Source: Conus ventricosus (taxonomy: Eukaryota; Mollusca; Gastropoda; Neogastropoda; Conidae). Taken from it: 64,000 nt of DNA. The DNA lies in NCBI GenBank assembly GCA_018398815.1, contig CM031626.1:44020977-44084976 (forward strand). The letters are read 5' to 3'. Shown here one piece after another: positions 1 through 11,210 of the stretch; position 1 is the first letter of the stretch; each line of letters opens with the position of its first letter. The position numbers were made by a program, and so were the translations under genes. The notes beneath the pieces were generated by a model. It was given only the letters and a program-made list of their open reading frames with translations. It made no database searches and was not told the DNA's origin.

Positions 1-66
1 CAGTCTCTCTCTCTCTCTCTCTCTCTCTCTTCTTCTTCTTCTTCTTCTTCTTTTTCTTCTTCTTCG
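1..66. repeat. (CT)n/(CTT)n microsatellite
   Basis: The window opens inside a pyrimidine tract of CT dinucleotides that passes into CTT/TTC trinucleotides. It is a simple repeat with no coding signal. Confidence 0.95.
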
Positions 67-280
67 TCTTCCTCTTCTTTGTTATACTTGTTACATATAT
101 AGACAATTTACTTTCTGCACTATTGTTGTGAATTTTTGTTCAGCCTCAGGGCTGAGTGTAAAAAGGCACGCTTGTATGCTCATCTCACATCCCTGAATAA
201 ACAAAATTTTGTTCGTTCCTTCATTCGTTCTCTCTCTAGAAAAATGAATGGTTTCACTGACGATAGAAAAATGTCAAATT

Positions 281-282
<2 letters not shown>

Positions 283-319
<37 letters not shown>

Positions 320-388
320 CATAGCGGTATGGACCCTCATTGCCGTCAAGTTATCAAAGTTCACACACACACACACACACACACACAT
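283..388. repeat. (TC)n and (CA)n microsatellites
   Basis: A TC run (about 283-318) and a CA run (about 361-388) are separated by ordinary sequence. Short open frames over them are simple-repeat translations. Confidence 0.92.
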
Positions 389-588
389 CTATCTTGAAAA
401 AAGAAACGAACAATAAAGCCATGTCATTTAGCATCTTTGTAACCACTTTTTTGTTTGTTTGCTTGTTTTTGTTTTTTTTTGTTTTTTTGTTCTTTTATTT
501 TCACTCTTTCTTTGAACTCCATTAAAGGATTTGATTAACAAATTACAGAACTGCGGACACACACAAAATATAATTCCCAATTCTTGTG

Positions 589-633
589 GGTGTTTGTTGT
601 TGTTGTTGTTGCTGTTGTTGTTGTTGTTGTTGT
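589..633. repeat. (GTT)n microsatellite
   Basis: This is a GTT trinucleotide run with one GCT interruption. Confidence 0.93.
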
Positions 634-1063
634 CTGAATGAGTTCTTTAGTGTAAAATGATGTAATACACTTAAGTGTCAGACCACGGGAACAAACATAT
701 AACATTTTCCTGAATTACTAAATGTGGTATTGGTCCGATAAATCTCCAAGTTCTAATTATCGCCCTTTTTTTCCCTGCCAAGCGTTATACCGGCGCGTTC
801 ACATTTCAGACCTGTCTCGTGATCGTTGTGATAGGCCTACACCAGACACCAGACTACAGCACAGAACCTGTATGTTACTGTCAGCAGTAGCAGTAGCAGA
901 TCATATCTCAAGTTCGTACGTCTGGGGACTTATTTTGACCAGTAATTGCTCCAGTGCCCTTCACTCAACTATTCATCCCGCTACACAGCCATCCATCTTT
1001 CCTTCTCCTACTCTGTCTCTCCATCTTTTTCTCCACCCACCCAGCCCCGCCCCTCTTGTCCCT

Positions 1064-1067
1064 CTCT

Positions 1068-1110
<43 letters not shown>
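1064..1110. repeat. (CT)n microsatellite
   Basis: A pure CT run of roughly 40 bases lies within a wider pyrimidine-rich stretch (about 1000-1150). Confidence 0.93.
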
Positions 1111-1113
<3 letters not shown>

Positions 1114-1197
1114 CCTCCTCTTCCTTCCCTCACTCTCTCCTTTTTCCTCCATATCACTGCTCAAAACAGCAGCAGTCTGACATGATCGACTCCTACC

Positions 1198-1201
<4 letters not shown>

Positions 1202-1250
<49 letters not shown>

Positions 1251-1302
1251 GCACACACACACACATATACATACACACTTCTGCACACGCACACACACAC
1301 AC

Positions 1303-1339
<37 letters not shown>

Positions 1340-1367
1340 ACACACACACGTGCACACACACACGCAG

Positions 1368-1417
<50 letters not shown>

Positions 1418-1423
1418 GCGCGT

Positions 1424-1461
<38 letters not shown>

Positions 1462-1504
1462 CACAACACACACACATAAACGTGCACACATGACTGCGCG
1501 CGTG

Positions 1505-1580
<76 letters not shown>

Positions 1581-1592
1581 CGCCCACGCACA
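1202..1592. repeat. Long compound (CA)n/(CG)n microsatellite
   Basis: Nearly 400 bases of CA repeats are interrupted by alternating GC blocks (around 1236-1252, 1411-1424 and 1496-1512) and a few TA steps. The alternating purine-pyrimidine pattern is continuous and so prone to Z-DNA. The long cysteine/valine or histidine/threonine open frames on both strands here are artefacts of the dinucleotide repeat. Confidence 0.96.
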
Positions 1593-1599
1593 CACATGG

Positions 1600-2490
1600 G
1601 CCCATGCCCACACGTCATACACACACGTGTACATCCACACAAAAAAAAACAACAAAAAAATTAAAAAAACGGTAGGTAGGCACTCAAGGTCTATCCAGCG
1701 CGTTGGGCTAATGCGTAGGTCAGACATCCGCTGAGTCGTAGCCACGAGACCCTCTTCTTCAACTGTCTCATCTTTGTTGTTAATTCATATATCCCTCAGC
1801 TTCAAATCATGCGTAGTGTGGTCTCAAAACTTAGCGGATGTGGTGTAGCGTACATGGACAAGTCCACTCGCAGTGACGCCTCCTTGATGAAACTGACACT
1901 GAAACTACCCACTCGCATTAAGCAACAGACACCTGCACGCTATATCTTAACGGTGAAAACTTCACTGTCATATCGAACTCGGTCATATACTTTGGTCTCA
2001 TTTCCTTCCTTGTGACTACACGTCCTATCCATTCTAAATGGACATCAGCAGCAAACTGAAGTATGGGTAACGTTCATGGCGTAATTTCTTGACGTAATAT
2101 GTTTGACACTTTGTTGTGCTTGGTGCTCTCAATGCACGTTTTAAGATTGAAGTCGTCTTCTTTTGATGACTTTTACAACGATATAAAATGTACATTTTGT
2201 TCATACGGTTTTTGAAAAATCTGTTATTTCTAGCAACAGAAAAGTGTAAGGTAAAGTGGCTCCTGTGGTTGCTAGCACATACTGGAACCAGCAGGATAGT
2301 TGCCTTGTGGTGGAACTGAATGAATACAATGTAATGGAGGACGCCTTCTCACATTTTTCCCTCTCTTTGCTTGGTCCTCTCAGAATGAGGGTCTCCCTGT
2401 AGCCATACAAGACAAAGTTACCTTCATCTTCTTATGGGAACCTTCATTCGACACATCGTATTGTTAGATTAGAATTAATACATATCACAC
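1600..2490. other. Unassigned unique sequence
   Basis: I see no recognisable gene, RNA or repeat family here. Short open frames exist on both strands but lack domain similarity or splice context. It may be intergenic or a far-upstream intron. Confidence 0.5.
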
Positions 2491-2492
2491 TA

Positions 2493-2850
2493 GCGACCGT
2501 GGCGAAGTGGTTGGTGTTGTGGACTTCCAGCTGGGAGGTCATCGGTTCGATTCCCATCAGAAGCATGTATTTGTGGGGATTTTTCTACCCTGACCGGCAC
2601 CTAGCCAGAGTTGAGCTTACCACGGGCTCAGCTGGGAAGACTGGGACTACACAGTCGAGTTTCATCCACTTAATACTCACATCTCTGAGAGTGTTGCTCA
2701 AATTTCCTGACCAGCACGCTGATGTCTGCATGTCTCGGGCCTGGCTGACACAGAATATATCATGAAAATAAGTGTAGAGTACAGATTTGTCGTGCCGTCT
2801 AAGTCCCGAATGGAAATCCATAGCATCATCTTCATCCTCATCCTCATCGA
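2493..2850 (+). mobile_element. tRNA-derived SINE
   Basis: A tRNA-like head carries an A-box-like TGGCGAAGTGG at 2500-2510 and a B box GGTTCGATTCC at 2544-2554. The 34-base gap between them is typical of a Pol III internal promoter. There is no credible tRNA 3' acceptor stem; the sequence runs on into a non-tRNA body and a trinucleotide-like CATCCT stretch near 2830-2850. This is the architecture of a tRNA-derived SINE rather than a functional tRNA gene. The 3' limit is approximate, and the family name cannot be given from sequence alone. Confidence 0.72.
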
Positions 2851-2859
2851 TCAGCATGA

Positions 2860-4450
2860 AAAAATTTTTAAATCTCAGATTCTGTGGCCCTTCATGCTCT
2901 GCTCGCGGGGTGACCTCAGTTTTGTTTGCCTCCCCACGTCTGTGACTTTGGTTTGATTCTGTTGGTATCACCGGTATTGACAAATTCATGGAGATTGTCG
3001 TTGGATGGACGTGGTGGTGCCCTCCAGAGGGAGAGCTCACTCACGCTGGCTCTGCGACTAAGCAATTATTGTCGTCAGTAGGGGGCTTAGTAGGTGGTGT
3101 CCTGCTTATGTTGGATCAGAACAGGCGCCACTGAGCATCACCAGAGTGACTCGGCAGCAGTGCAGTGTCTCCTCTAATGGGTTGTCTCCTGACGACTTGA
3201 CATCGATTGCTACCTGTGGATTGCTGGTAGTCTCAGGTTGAAACGCCATCAAGAAGGTTGACAAGAAAATCATTCTCGTCATTCAGGGTGACAGGAATAT
3301 CAAGGTTAGTAAGGATGGCCAAGAAGTCTGGGGAATTTCCCGTACCCCTGTTGCAATAAGACCTTTACTGATAGGAGGCTATGCCTGATAGGATGTACCA
3401 GTAATAACGATTTACTTCTTGGTAAACTGTTGGTAAGTTTTAAAGCATCCAGACAATGGACATGACACTCCCAGAGGGTTAACACCATAGCCAGACTGGC
3501 GCAGCCGTGTGAAGAACCAGAACTGGTCTGGAATCAAAAGGGTTAACACAAGGACCTTTCCAGGAGCTGGCCTTGGTAGTGACTTTTAGCTTGTGGTGAT
3601 GAACTTTATGTACGACTGAAGAACAACGTAAAGGTGAGAAACAGCTGCTTCAAATTCAGTCTTGACAGACTGTAAGATCCCGACTGTTAGGCCGTTGAAC
3701 TGCCGCTTTAACAGCATGTCAGTGTATGCGAGACCCACGAAAACTAAAACAGTAGATGAAGACGAAACACGTGATGGTTATAGTCTCATCGAAGAACTTT
3801 TTCCGCGGGAAATGGACCAATGTTAGCCGCTCCGCAGGTAGACTTCCCACTCTTTCTTCCTCAGCCTCTCCAAGCATTGCCGGCCATCCTGTCTGCTGCT
3901 TCCATATTCACTGCTTGCCTCATGCCAAAGTGTGAGGAGATTTACTGTAGCACCAGCTTGCTGCATGTGATGGTCTGCAATGCTCGCATTGGCTGATGCA
4001 GATTGCTGAAGGTGTATGATACCTTTGGGAGGTTTGAGGGGTTCTGGACGACTGACATATCGGCCTATGACCCTCAATACGTCCAGTCATGCATGGTGCT
4101 GGGAAACATCAAAACAAAAACAACAAAAAGGGAAAAAAATGGAAAAGAAGACAGGATGAATTAACAGAACTAAAGGAAAGGGAAAATAAACAGATCCGCT
4201 AAATCTGGTCTACACAAACAAAAAGATCTGAACTGACAAGGAACTACAACCGTCATTTTCAGTTAGACCAGTCCGATTTCCATAGCGGTCCCCAGGGATG
4301 AATACAGGTTGTCATAGATAGCGCTAACCATCAATTATCCTCTTTGCGCAAGTGACCCCCAATACAAACTAAAAGAAGATGAGGGACAGTGCTTTTATTT
4401 GAAGAGAGCTAAGCTGGATGTTCCGAAATCGATTGTACACGTAAAGAAAA
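2860..4450. other. Unassigned sequence
   Basis: No family is recognised. The longest frame is an 84-codon minus-strand frame at 3823-4077 that ends in a basic stretch, with no motif I can name and no splice or promoter context. The composition is ordinary, without tandem repeats. Confidence 0.45.
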
Positions 4451-4452
4451 GT

Positions 4453-4483
4453 GAGATAATGTTACTTATAGCCCAGCCGACCA
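4453..4483 (-). mobile_element. LINE/SINE 3'-tail fragment
   Basis: In reverse orientation this matches the tail core GGCTGGGCTATAAGYAACAT seen at the 3' end of the I-clade LINE near 23.1 kb and again near 10.9 and 63.2 kb. It is a short truncated insertion or a SINE sharing the LINE tail. Confidence 0.7.
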
Positions 4484-4906
4484 AAAAGCTACTGAATCTG
4501 AACAGAAATTTGAGGAAGGGGGTGCGGATATTTTTCATTTTACTATCATCTGCATTCCCTAGCTGACGTTTTTTTTCTACGGCATCTGACGGTGGTGCAT
4601 TGTTATTTATTATTTATTTGTTAAAGATGTAATGTGACTATTTCGCATGCAATGCAGTCATGAATCTGCCAGAAACGACGTTGAGTAATTGTCGTAATAC
4701 AAGAAAGATTGTTATTGTTATTTTTATTGATCGATCACGACACTGTTTTGGTACATATCCTGAATTCCGCGCTGTGTTATATGAGACAGATTATATGATG
4801 TACGTCAGATTTATTAACTATATTGTTTTGATTTGTTTTTGTTTGCATCCTCTTTCTCTTCGTCGGCACCGAGGTTACGACAGGGCCACGCTACGGCAAA
4901 TTATTA

Positions 4907-4920
4907 TTGCGCATGCGCAA
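4907..4920. promoter_or_regulatory. Palindromic NRF1-type site, candidate promoter
   Basis: TTGCGCATGCGCAA is a perfect 14-bp palindrome. Its core matches the NRF1 consensus YGCGCAYGCGCR, which in animals is concentrated at CpG-type promoters. It lies about 235 bp upstream of an ATG with a strong Kozak context at 5155. Promoter function is inferred from the motif and position only. Confidence 0.4.
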
Positions 4921-5154
4921 TGCTGCATTGTTGAATGAGACAGTCTCGCATGTGCTTTTGTTTGGGTGGTACTGTTGGTTTTCTTGTCCGTTTGGCATAA
5001 CGACGGACTGTTAGTCCGTGCAATCGTTTGCCTAAGCACAGCGGAGGACACTCAACAATCTTGCCATACTGGAGAGTCGATCTATCGCACGCGAAGATGG
5101 TGTAGGTTGAAGAAAAATGTCACAGGTGCTGGGCAACTTGAGGCTCGGAGCAGA

Positions 5155-5246
5155 ATGGACCCGACTGCTGGAGTGACATGTAATGCGAAGGGGTCGCTAA
5201 AAGGTCCGCTCAGCAATATTGAAGATGGCTTGGAGCAGTCTGTCAG
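5155..5246 (+). CDS. Candidate first coding exon, product unknown
   Basis: An ATG with A at -3 and G at +4 opens a frame of 30 codons plus 2 nt. It ends at a plausible donor CAG|GTACGG (GT at 5247). The encoded start is M-D-P-T-A-G-V. It sits downstream of the NRF1-like palindrome and upstream of the RFX exons on the same strand, so it could be the 5' exon of the RFX gene. However, its exit phase (2) does not fit the phase-0 entry of the exon at 23621. If it belongs to that gene, an unseen intermediate exon is required. I see no family motif in the peptide, and it may be unrelated or not an exon at all. Confidence 0.22.
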
Positions 5247-5249
5247 GTA

Positions 5250-5968
5250 CGGTACTTTTGAAAGCCTCACAAGTTTTTAGTCGATTTCTTGGTGTTGATG
5301 AATCTTTTGGGTTCCAGACATGTCTTTGTCTGGCGAGACAGCATCGCTCCCCTCGGCCATTGGCACTTGTCATTTAAATACCTCGCTTGCTGTTTCTCAT
5401 GTCTGTTCTGTTATTTGTGAATCAAAATATTATTATAGATGCAGAATTTCTGACGATCAGTTGGTTAATTCTTATGTTATGTTGTGTAATAGTCCTCAGA
5501 TTTTACAGTGTTTAACTATAAGTGGGGGTTGAGACCACGGTCAAAACAAAGTAGGAGTTCTTTCCCTTTGAGTTGATTCATGATGACCTCACCCCAGGTC
5601 AACCTCTCTCTCTCTCTGTCTCTCTGTGTGAACTAATGAAACTGTTGGTTATCATTAAATGAAATGTTTGCTGAAAGAAGTGTTCAATGTCAACTGCAAT
5701 AACTTCACATCAAATTTAGGGTATGGTGGGAGAGGATGGGGGTTACTTTTAAAATATGTTTGGGAGGGGAGGGGGAGGGTATTTTTTGTCATTTCAAAAC
5801 TGAATGACTCTTATGGGCAATACCTGCATGCAAATTATGTATCATGAACTTAGACTGATAAAATTTTGAATGTGAAGTTGTGAGGGAAAAAAGCAAATCA
5901 TGCTCGAATGCTAGTTGGTCATGTCGCACCAGAGCAGGAAAGTTTGGAGCAGTGTGACAAAACTTCAT

Positions 5969-6012
<44 letters not shown>

Positions 6013-6200
6013 TTTTTCTTTTTGGTTTAAAATACTTTAGACAGTGTCACTGATGACACCAGACTCTTTTTAACAATTTTCTGATTGTGAGAAAATAAAC
6101 AAGTAAGTGTATGGAAAGTGCTTATTAAAACCCAAGGAAACAGGTTTTATGTTCTGACCCAAATTAAAAGATCCAGTTGGCCAGGGCCTGACATGACCTA
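5250..6200. other. Unassigned sequence with a (TG)n run
   Basis: Contains a short CT-rich block near 5608-5628 and a TG microsatellite at about 5971-6007. A stretch at 6174-6210 resembles repeat copies found beyond the LINE at 10.62-10.87 kb. No gene is recognised. Confidence 0.5.
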
Positions 6201-6212
6201 ACTTGAAGGGGT

Positions 6213-6236
6213 TGCGCATGCGTCGAAGATGGCGGC
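6213..6236 (+). promoter_or_regulatory. Putative LINE internal promoter: NRF1-like plus YY1-like sites
   Basis: TGCGCATGCG (6213-6222) is followed at once by AAGATGGCGGC (6226-6236), an exact YY1-type core, at the inferred 5' end of the LINE. LINE leaders need internal promoters, and human L1 independently carries a YY1 site at its 5' end. The role here is inferred by analogy. Confidence 0.4.
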
Positions 6237-6579
6237 TGTGTTTTGATTTTCTCAGAAAAACTTTGATCTATTTACGTGAATTTTCGGTGTTACAGCAGCC
6301 TTCTTAAAGCAAAATTAACTGGAGACATTTTTATTGAGTTAATCCCCAGAGGATGTGTTCTATGGGGAGGTAGTAGACGCTAGTGTGTTTCATTCGAGCA
6401 GATTCTCCTGTGTGACGAGTTCCGAGTTCAACTCACGACTAACCCACATAACACGCCTACAGACTTCTCCTGCACGTTTCATTGTTTTTCAATAATCAGT
6501 ACATCGTTTTTTGTTGTTCTTACACTGGAATTGCTTACAAAAGGGTGAGTACTTTTTTATCCCCATTCACGATTTCACA

Positions 6580-7571
6580 ATGAAATCATCCAGGAAAACG
6601 TCTACTACTACAGTACTAGCGGAAAGGGGGGACAGGGCCAGGGCCAGGGTCAGGGGGGCAATTCAAAAACAAAACGGGTTGATCAGAGGAGTCCGTGGGT
6701 TTGTTTGAAATGCGAAAATGCAGTTGAAGAAGGTAGTGATGAAGTGATGGAGTGCCATGGGTGCAAAGAATGGTGCCACAAGACATGCACTGAGTTGACA
6801 GGAGCTCAGTATAACTGTCTGAAACATGGGGGTAACTTCATTCAATGGTTTTGTGAGGACTGTAGAGAGGATGACAATGGAGAAAAAGGGCATAAATCAA
6901 GACTTGAGGCAAAAATGGACAGTATTTTGAGAGTGTTGACCTCTGTTCATGATAGACTGGACAGATTAGAGGGTACACAGAAAGAAAGTCTGAGAGAAGT
7001 TGAAAGCAAAATAGAGGAGGTGGTGGAGAGAAAGGTCAAAGATTACATGGAAGAAAGTGAGGAGAGGGAAAAGAGGAAGCTCAACATAATAATATGCAAT
7101 TTACCAGAGAGCTCAGCAGAGTCTCCAGAGGAAAGGAAGAATGAAGACCAGGAAAGAGTCAGAGATTTGGTGGGCAAAATCACTGATGTTCAGAGAAATG
7201 AGGTCAATAACCCAGTCAGGTTAGGCAGAATCCAGGTAGGCAGAAATGCTAAACCAAGACTCCTGAGAATGGAAGTCAGAACTGAGGAAGCCAAAAAGAA
7301 AATAATGAAAAATGTCCAAGGATTAAACAAGCATGTCAAGGAAGGAGAAAGCAAGATTTACATAAACAATGACACCACAAAAAAAGAAAGAGAACAGATC
7401 AAATCGTTGAAAGCTGAACTGAACCAAAGAAAGACAAATGGGGAGACAAACTTAAAGATTGATTACAAGGCTGACAAGATTGTGACATTCACACCCAAAC
7501 AGAACCAAGCTGGTGCTGCTGTCTCAGATCAGTGTCCGGACGAGGTCCAGACCCCTGAGGTGAAACATTGA
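6580..7571 (+). pseudogene. LINE ORF1: PHD-finger, coiled-coil RNA-binding protein
   Basis: The frame starts at ATG 6580 (M-K-S-S-R-K-T) and switches frame near a run of G at 6651-6657. It then continues openly to a stop at 7569-7571. The cysteine/histidine pattern C-x2-C ... C-x2-C-x4-H-x2-C ... C-x2-C at about 6703-6863 is that of a PHD-like finger, as found in ORF1 of several invertebrate CR1-like LINEs. It is followed by a long charged coiled coil (about 6895-7075) and a basic C-terminal part containing R-L-G-R, similar in style to L1 ORF1 RNA-binding regions. Its expected role is RNA chaperone and RNP formation with ORF2. One frameshift separates the start from the finger, so the copy is nominally broken. 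Confidence 0.75.
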
Positions 7572-7649
7572 CTGTCAAGCAAACCACAACATGTAAATAG
7601 CTGTACAAAGCAAAATCTTTATTCCTCTGAAGTTAATGACAATCTTACA

Positions 7650-10470
7650 AATGTTACATCCCAGACTGTGTTAGGGAAAAATAATTGTAAATCTAAATGT
7701 AATGACTCAATGAGAGTTTTGTACAGTAATGTAGATAGTCTTCTGAATAAAAAGGATGAGTTTTTAATTCGTATAAATGAGGAGAAGCCAAATATTATTG
7801 GCTTAACGGAAGTAAGAGCAAAAAATGTTTTATATGCAGCAAAAGATGTTGAATTTGAAATTGCTGGCTTTGATATGTTTCTGAATAAGGAACCTAAAAG
7901 GGGTATAGCCATGTATTTTGCTAAGGAGCTAAATGCACAACTTTGCGATGAGTTTGAAAATAACAAATTTCAAGAGCAATTATGGTGTACTATCAGAGTT
8001 GGTAACGATGAGACAATATTAGTAGGGTGTATATACAGAAGCCCAAACTCAAATGATGAAAACAATTATGAGTTATTTAACTTGTTAAAAGCAGAAAAAT
8101 GAGTAGATATAGTAAAATATGTATATTTGGTGATTTTAATTTTCCTGATGTAAAATGGGATGGAACTTGGAATGGTGATAAAAGTAATGATGTTATTGAA
8201 AACTTTAGAGATGCCTTTTTAATACAGAAAGTGACTAGCCCAACTCGTGTTCGGGAAGGACAGAAGCCAACAATTGATGACTTAGTTTTAGTTAATGAAG
8301 AATCCTTGATCTCTGATATTGAATATAGTGACCCTTTGGGTAAAAGTGATCACTTGATTTTAACATTTGAACTGTATGTTCCCAAAGAAAAGACTAAAGA
8401 AAACCCTAAGTACAAATTTGATTTACAGAAAGGAGACTATAATAAAATGAGGAAAATGCTTTCAGAGAGTGTCAACTCCTTGCTTACAAATGATCAGGAT
8501 GTCGAGGAAATGTGGAATGTCTTAAAATGCGAAGTTTTAAGAAGTATGGACGAATGTATTCCAAAGACTATTTGTAGCCAAAATAAAATGCTTAAACCAC
8601 TTTGGATGAATGATAAAGTACTTAAAATGATTAAGAAAAAATATAATCTTTTTCAAAGGTATTTATTGACGAAAGATGGGAAAGAATACAGTAAATATGC
8701 AAGAATGCGAAATTAGAGCAAAAATGAAATCAAATCAACAAGAAAAGCTTATGAACGTAAAATAGCAGAACAATGTAAAAAAAATCCCAAATGTTTTTGG
8801 AAATACGTGCAACAACGTACAAAAGTAAACACAGGGGTAAATACTCTAAATGATGGTAAAGGAGGGTTGGCCGAGTCAGATATGGAGAAAGCTGAAGTTT
8901 TAAATGAGTTCTTCGCAAGTGTCTTTGCTAATGAAGATACAAATAACATACCTGATCTTATTGAATGTAGTAAATCTGATGGAATTTCAGTTACAGATAT
9001 AATAATTACTTCAGCTGCAGTAGAGAAGAAGTTGTTTGAATTGAATCAGTCTAAAGCGCAGGGACCTGATTTAATACCACCTAAAGTTCTAAAAGAATTA
9101 AGTAAGGAGTTAGCTGTACCGCTCAGTAAGATTTATAATAAATCATTAGAGACAGGAAAATTACCCCTCGACTGGAAATCGGCAGAAGTTACTGCTATTT
9201 TTAAAAAGGGTCAAAATCTGAGCCAGGCAACTATCGTCCGGTAAGCTTAACCTGCACTGCATGCAAAGTGCTAGAATCCATTATAAGAGATGTCATAGTA
9301 TCTCACTTCACTGATAATAATTTGTTTGCAGTATGCCAGCATGGCTTTCGTAAAAAAGGTCTTGCATATCACAACTACTTGAAGTTATGGAAGATTTAGT
9401 TAACATGCTAGAGAATAAGTACTCTGTTGATATAATTTACCTTGATTTCCGTAAAGCTTTTGATACGGTTCCGCATGAGAGATTATTGAAAAAAATGGAA
9501 GCATACGGTATAGTAGGTAAGTTGCTAAACTGGATTAGAGATTTTTTGTCAGATAGAAAACAAAGAGTAAGAGTGGGTAACTGTATGTCGACAGAGAAAG
9601 ATGTTATGAGTGGTATTCCCCAAGGGAGCATTTTAGGACCTGTACTGTTTACTATTTTTATAAATGACCTTCCAGATGAGGTAAATAGTTTTTGTAAAAT
9701 TTTTGCCGATGACACAAAAATATATGACAAATCAGATAACTATAATAGTCTGTAAGAAAATTTAAATTGCCTCCAAAACTGGTCAGACAAGTGGAATCTA
9801 TATTTTAATGTTGAAAAATGTAAAGTTTTGCATGTTGGCAAAAAACAATCCAGAACATGAATACAACATGAAAATAGATGGTGGAAATAGGCTGGTACAG
9901 AAATGTGAGGAAGAAAAGGATCTGGGTGTAATCTTTGATAAAGATTTACTTTTTGATACTCACATTCAAAAGTGTATAAATAAAGCAAACCAAATGATTG
10001 GATTAATAAAAAGAACTTTTATTTACCTAAATAAAGAAACGTTTTTAAAGTTATATAAAGCTATGGTTAGACCGCATCTTGAATATGGCAATATAATCTG
10101 GTACCCACACTTGAAAAGACAGTCAATAGCAATCGAAAGAGTACAGAGAAGAGCTACTAAAATCTTGCAAGAATGTACAAACATGTCTTATACAGATAGA
10201 TTAAATTATTTCACCATCAAACGGACATACAGTGGGACTATTTTTTTGAGGCTGTTAAAACAGATAGAACAAGAAATTCGGAAGGCAAAATATTTGTTAA
10301 GCAGTTTCATACTAATATGGGGAGATTCAAGTTCAGTAACAGAGTTATTGCTAACTGGAACAGTTTGCCAACTGCACTTAAATTTGCTAAAAATACTAAC
10401 GTTTTTAAGAATTTGCTGGATGAAGACTTGAAATTTAAAGTACAGTTTAGAAGCTTTGATGAATAAGAAG
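7650..10470 (+). pseudogene. LINE ORF2: endonuclease and reverse transcriptase
   Basis: The AP-endonuclease-like part begins near 7710 (V-D-S-L-L-N-K-K ... G-L-T-E-V-R) and continues with G-D-F-N at about 8120 and S-D-H-L-I near 8345. The reverse transcriptase follows: K-A-Q-G-P-D near 9055, D-F-R-K-A-F-D-T-V near 9445, G-I-P-Q-G-S-I-L-G-P near 9612, and the catalytic F-A-D-D-T at about 9703. A C-terminal region with H-L-E-Y-G is at about 10078. The frame is interrupted by stops or shifts near 8102, 8716 (in-frame TAG), 9215, 9360, 9755 (in-frame TAA) and 9850. It would nick target DNA and reverse-transcribe LINE RNA, but this copy is defective as written. Confidence 0.85.
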
Positions 10471-10619
10471 GAAAATTTATATTGCATGCATTTTCAACCC
10501 TGTCATAAAAGTAAATAACACGAGGGGACATTGAAAGGCTTAACGGCCTATGTATTGATTACGTCCCTACATACTGCTACTACTACTACTTATTATACAT
10601 GACTTGACGTTTTGACAGA

Positions 10620-10875
10620 GACTGTTAACCAGGACCTCATATGACCTTTGAACTTATGAGGGGGAGAAATGTTAACCAAGGCCTTACATGACACTCTTAT
10701 CATGAGATCATCAGCCAGGGCCATTTAGGACCTAACGATTGAAAAATGAAATGCTGGGTTTTGCAGTTAATTGCATTATACTATAGTGACAATGCCTTAC
10801 ATGACCCTCTTATCATGAGATCATCAGCCAGGGCCATTTAGGACCTAACGATTGAAAAATGAAATACTGGTTTTT
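10620..10875. repeat. Short tandem duplication beside the LINE
   Basis: Two near-identical copies of about 90 bp (TCATGAGATCATCAGCCAGG..., about 10698-10775 and 10815-10875) follow a diverged third copy. Related sequence also lies at 6174-6210, upstream of the LINE. Confidence 0.7.
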
Positions 10876-10879
10876 GCAG

Positions 10880-10941
10880 TTAGGATAAGATAATGTTGCT
10901 TATAGCCCAGCCTACCGCAAAGGGCCACATCCGGGCTGTGT
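10880..10941 (-). mobile_element. LINE/SINE 3'-tail fragment
   Basis: In reverse orientation this is the same tail as at 23.10-23.16 kb: ACAGCC(C/G)..ATGTGGCCC, then GGCTGGGCTATAAGCAACAT, then TATCTTATC. The 5' portion of the element is absent. Confidence 0.78.
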
Positions 10942-11100
10942 TTTTGCAGTTAATAGCATTATATTATAGTGACAATGATTATGAAAAGAAAAACTTTTTT
11001 TAATGGAAATGTTGTAGTTCTGTGTTTAAAAAAAAAACGAAAAGAAGGTTAATCCTAAAAATTAAGAAAAAAAAGTTGCATTGAAGGTGTAATGCTCTGT

Positions 11101-11152
11101 CCCCCCCCCCCCCCCCCCTCCCTCCCAATAAAAAAAAAAGGGGGGGGGGGGG
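11101..11152. repeat. Poly-C / poly-G inverted tract
   Basis: About 18 C residues, a short C/T spacer and an A-run are followed by about 15 G residues. The two tracts are complementary and could form a GC hairpin or competing G-quadruplex and i-motif structures. Such tracts are also unreliable in assemblies. Confidence 0.9.
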
Positions 11153-11210
11153 GTAGAGAGATTGGGAGGAATTTTTAAAAACTACTTTTGTGATGCTAAC
11201 ACTCTGTAGC

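Larger units (their letters stand above)
6205..10590 (+). mobile_element. Broken CR1/L2-like LINE (two ORFs)
   Basis: A nearly full-length non-LTR retrotransposon. It has a GC-rich 5' leader from about 6205, then ORF1 with a PHD-like zinc finger and coiled coil, then ORF2 with an N-terminal endonuclease and reverse transcriptase. It ends near a TAC-repeat tail (about 10577-10591). Similar repeat sequence (GRCCT..CATGACCT) lies on both sides (6176-6210; 10625-10660), so it probably inserted inside a small tandem array. No RNase H follows the RT. Clade placement (CR1/L2 group) rests on this organisation and RT motifs and is tentative. The ORFs are interrupted by stops and frameshifts, so this copy is not autonomous as written. 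Confidence 0.82.

Noticed and set aside
973..1745. Long Cys/Val-rich minus-strand and His/Thr-rich plus-strand frames
   Set aside because: They are generated by the CA/TG dinucleotide repeat in every frame. The same applies to frames at 37.8-38.3 kb and 41.6-42.3 kb.
2493..2565. Functional tRNA gene
   Set aside because: A and B boxes are present, but there is no credible 3' acceptor stem and the sequence runs on into a SINE body.
3823..4077. 84-codon minus-strand frame as a gene
   Set aside because: No motif, promoter or splice context is seen and the family is not recognised. A length of 84 codons is not unusual by chance in 64 kb.
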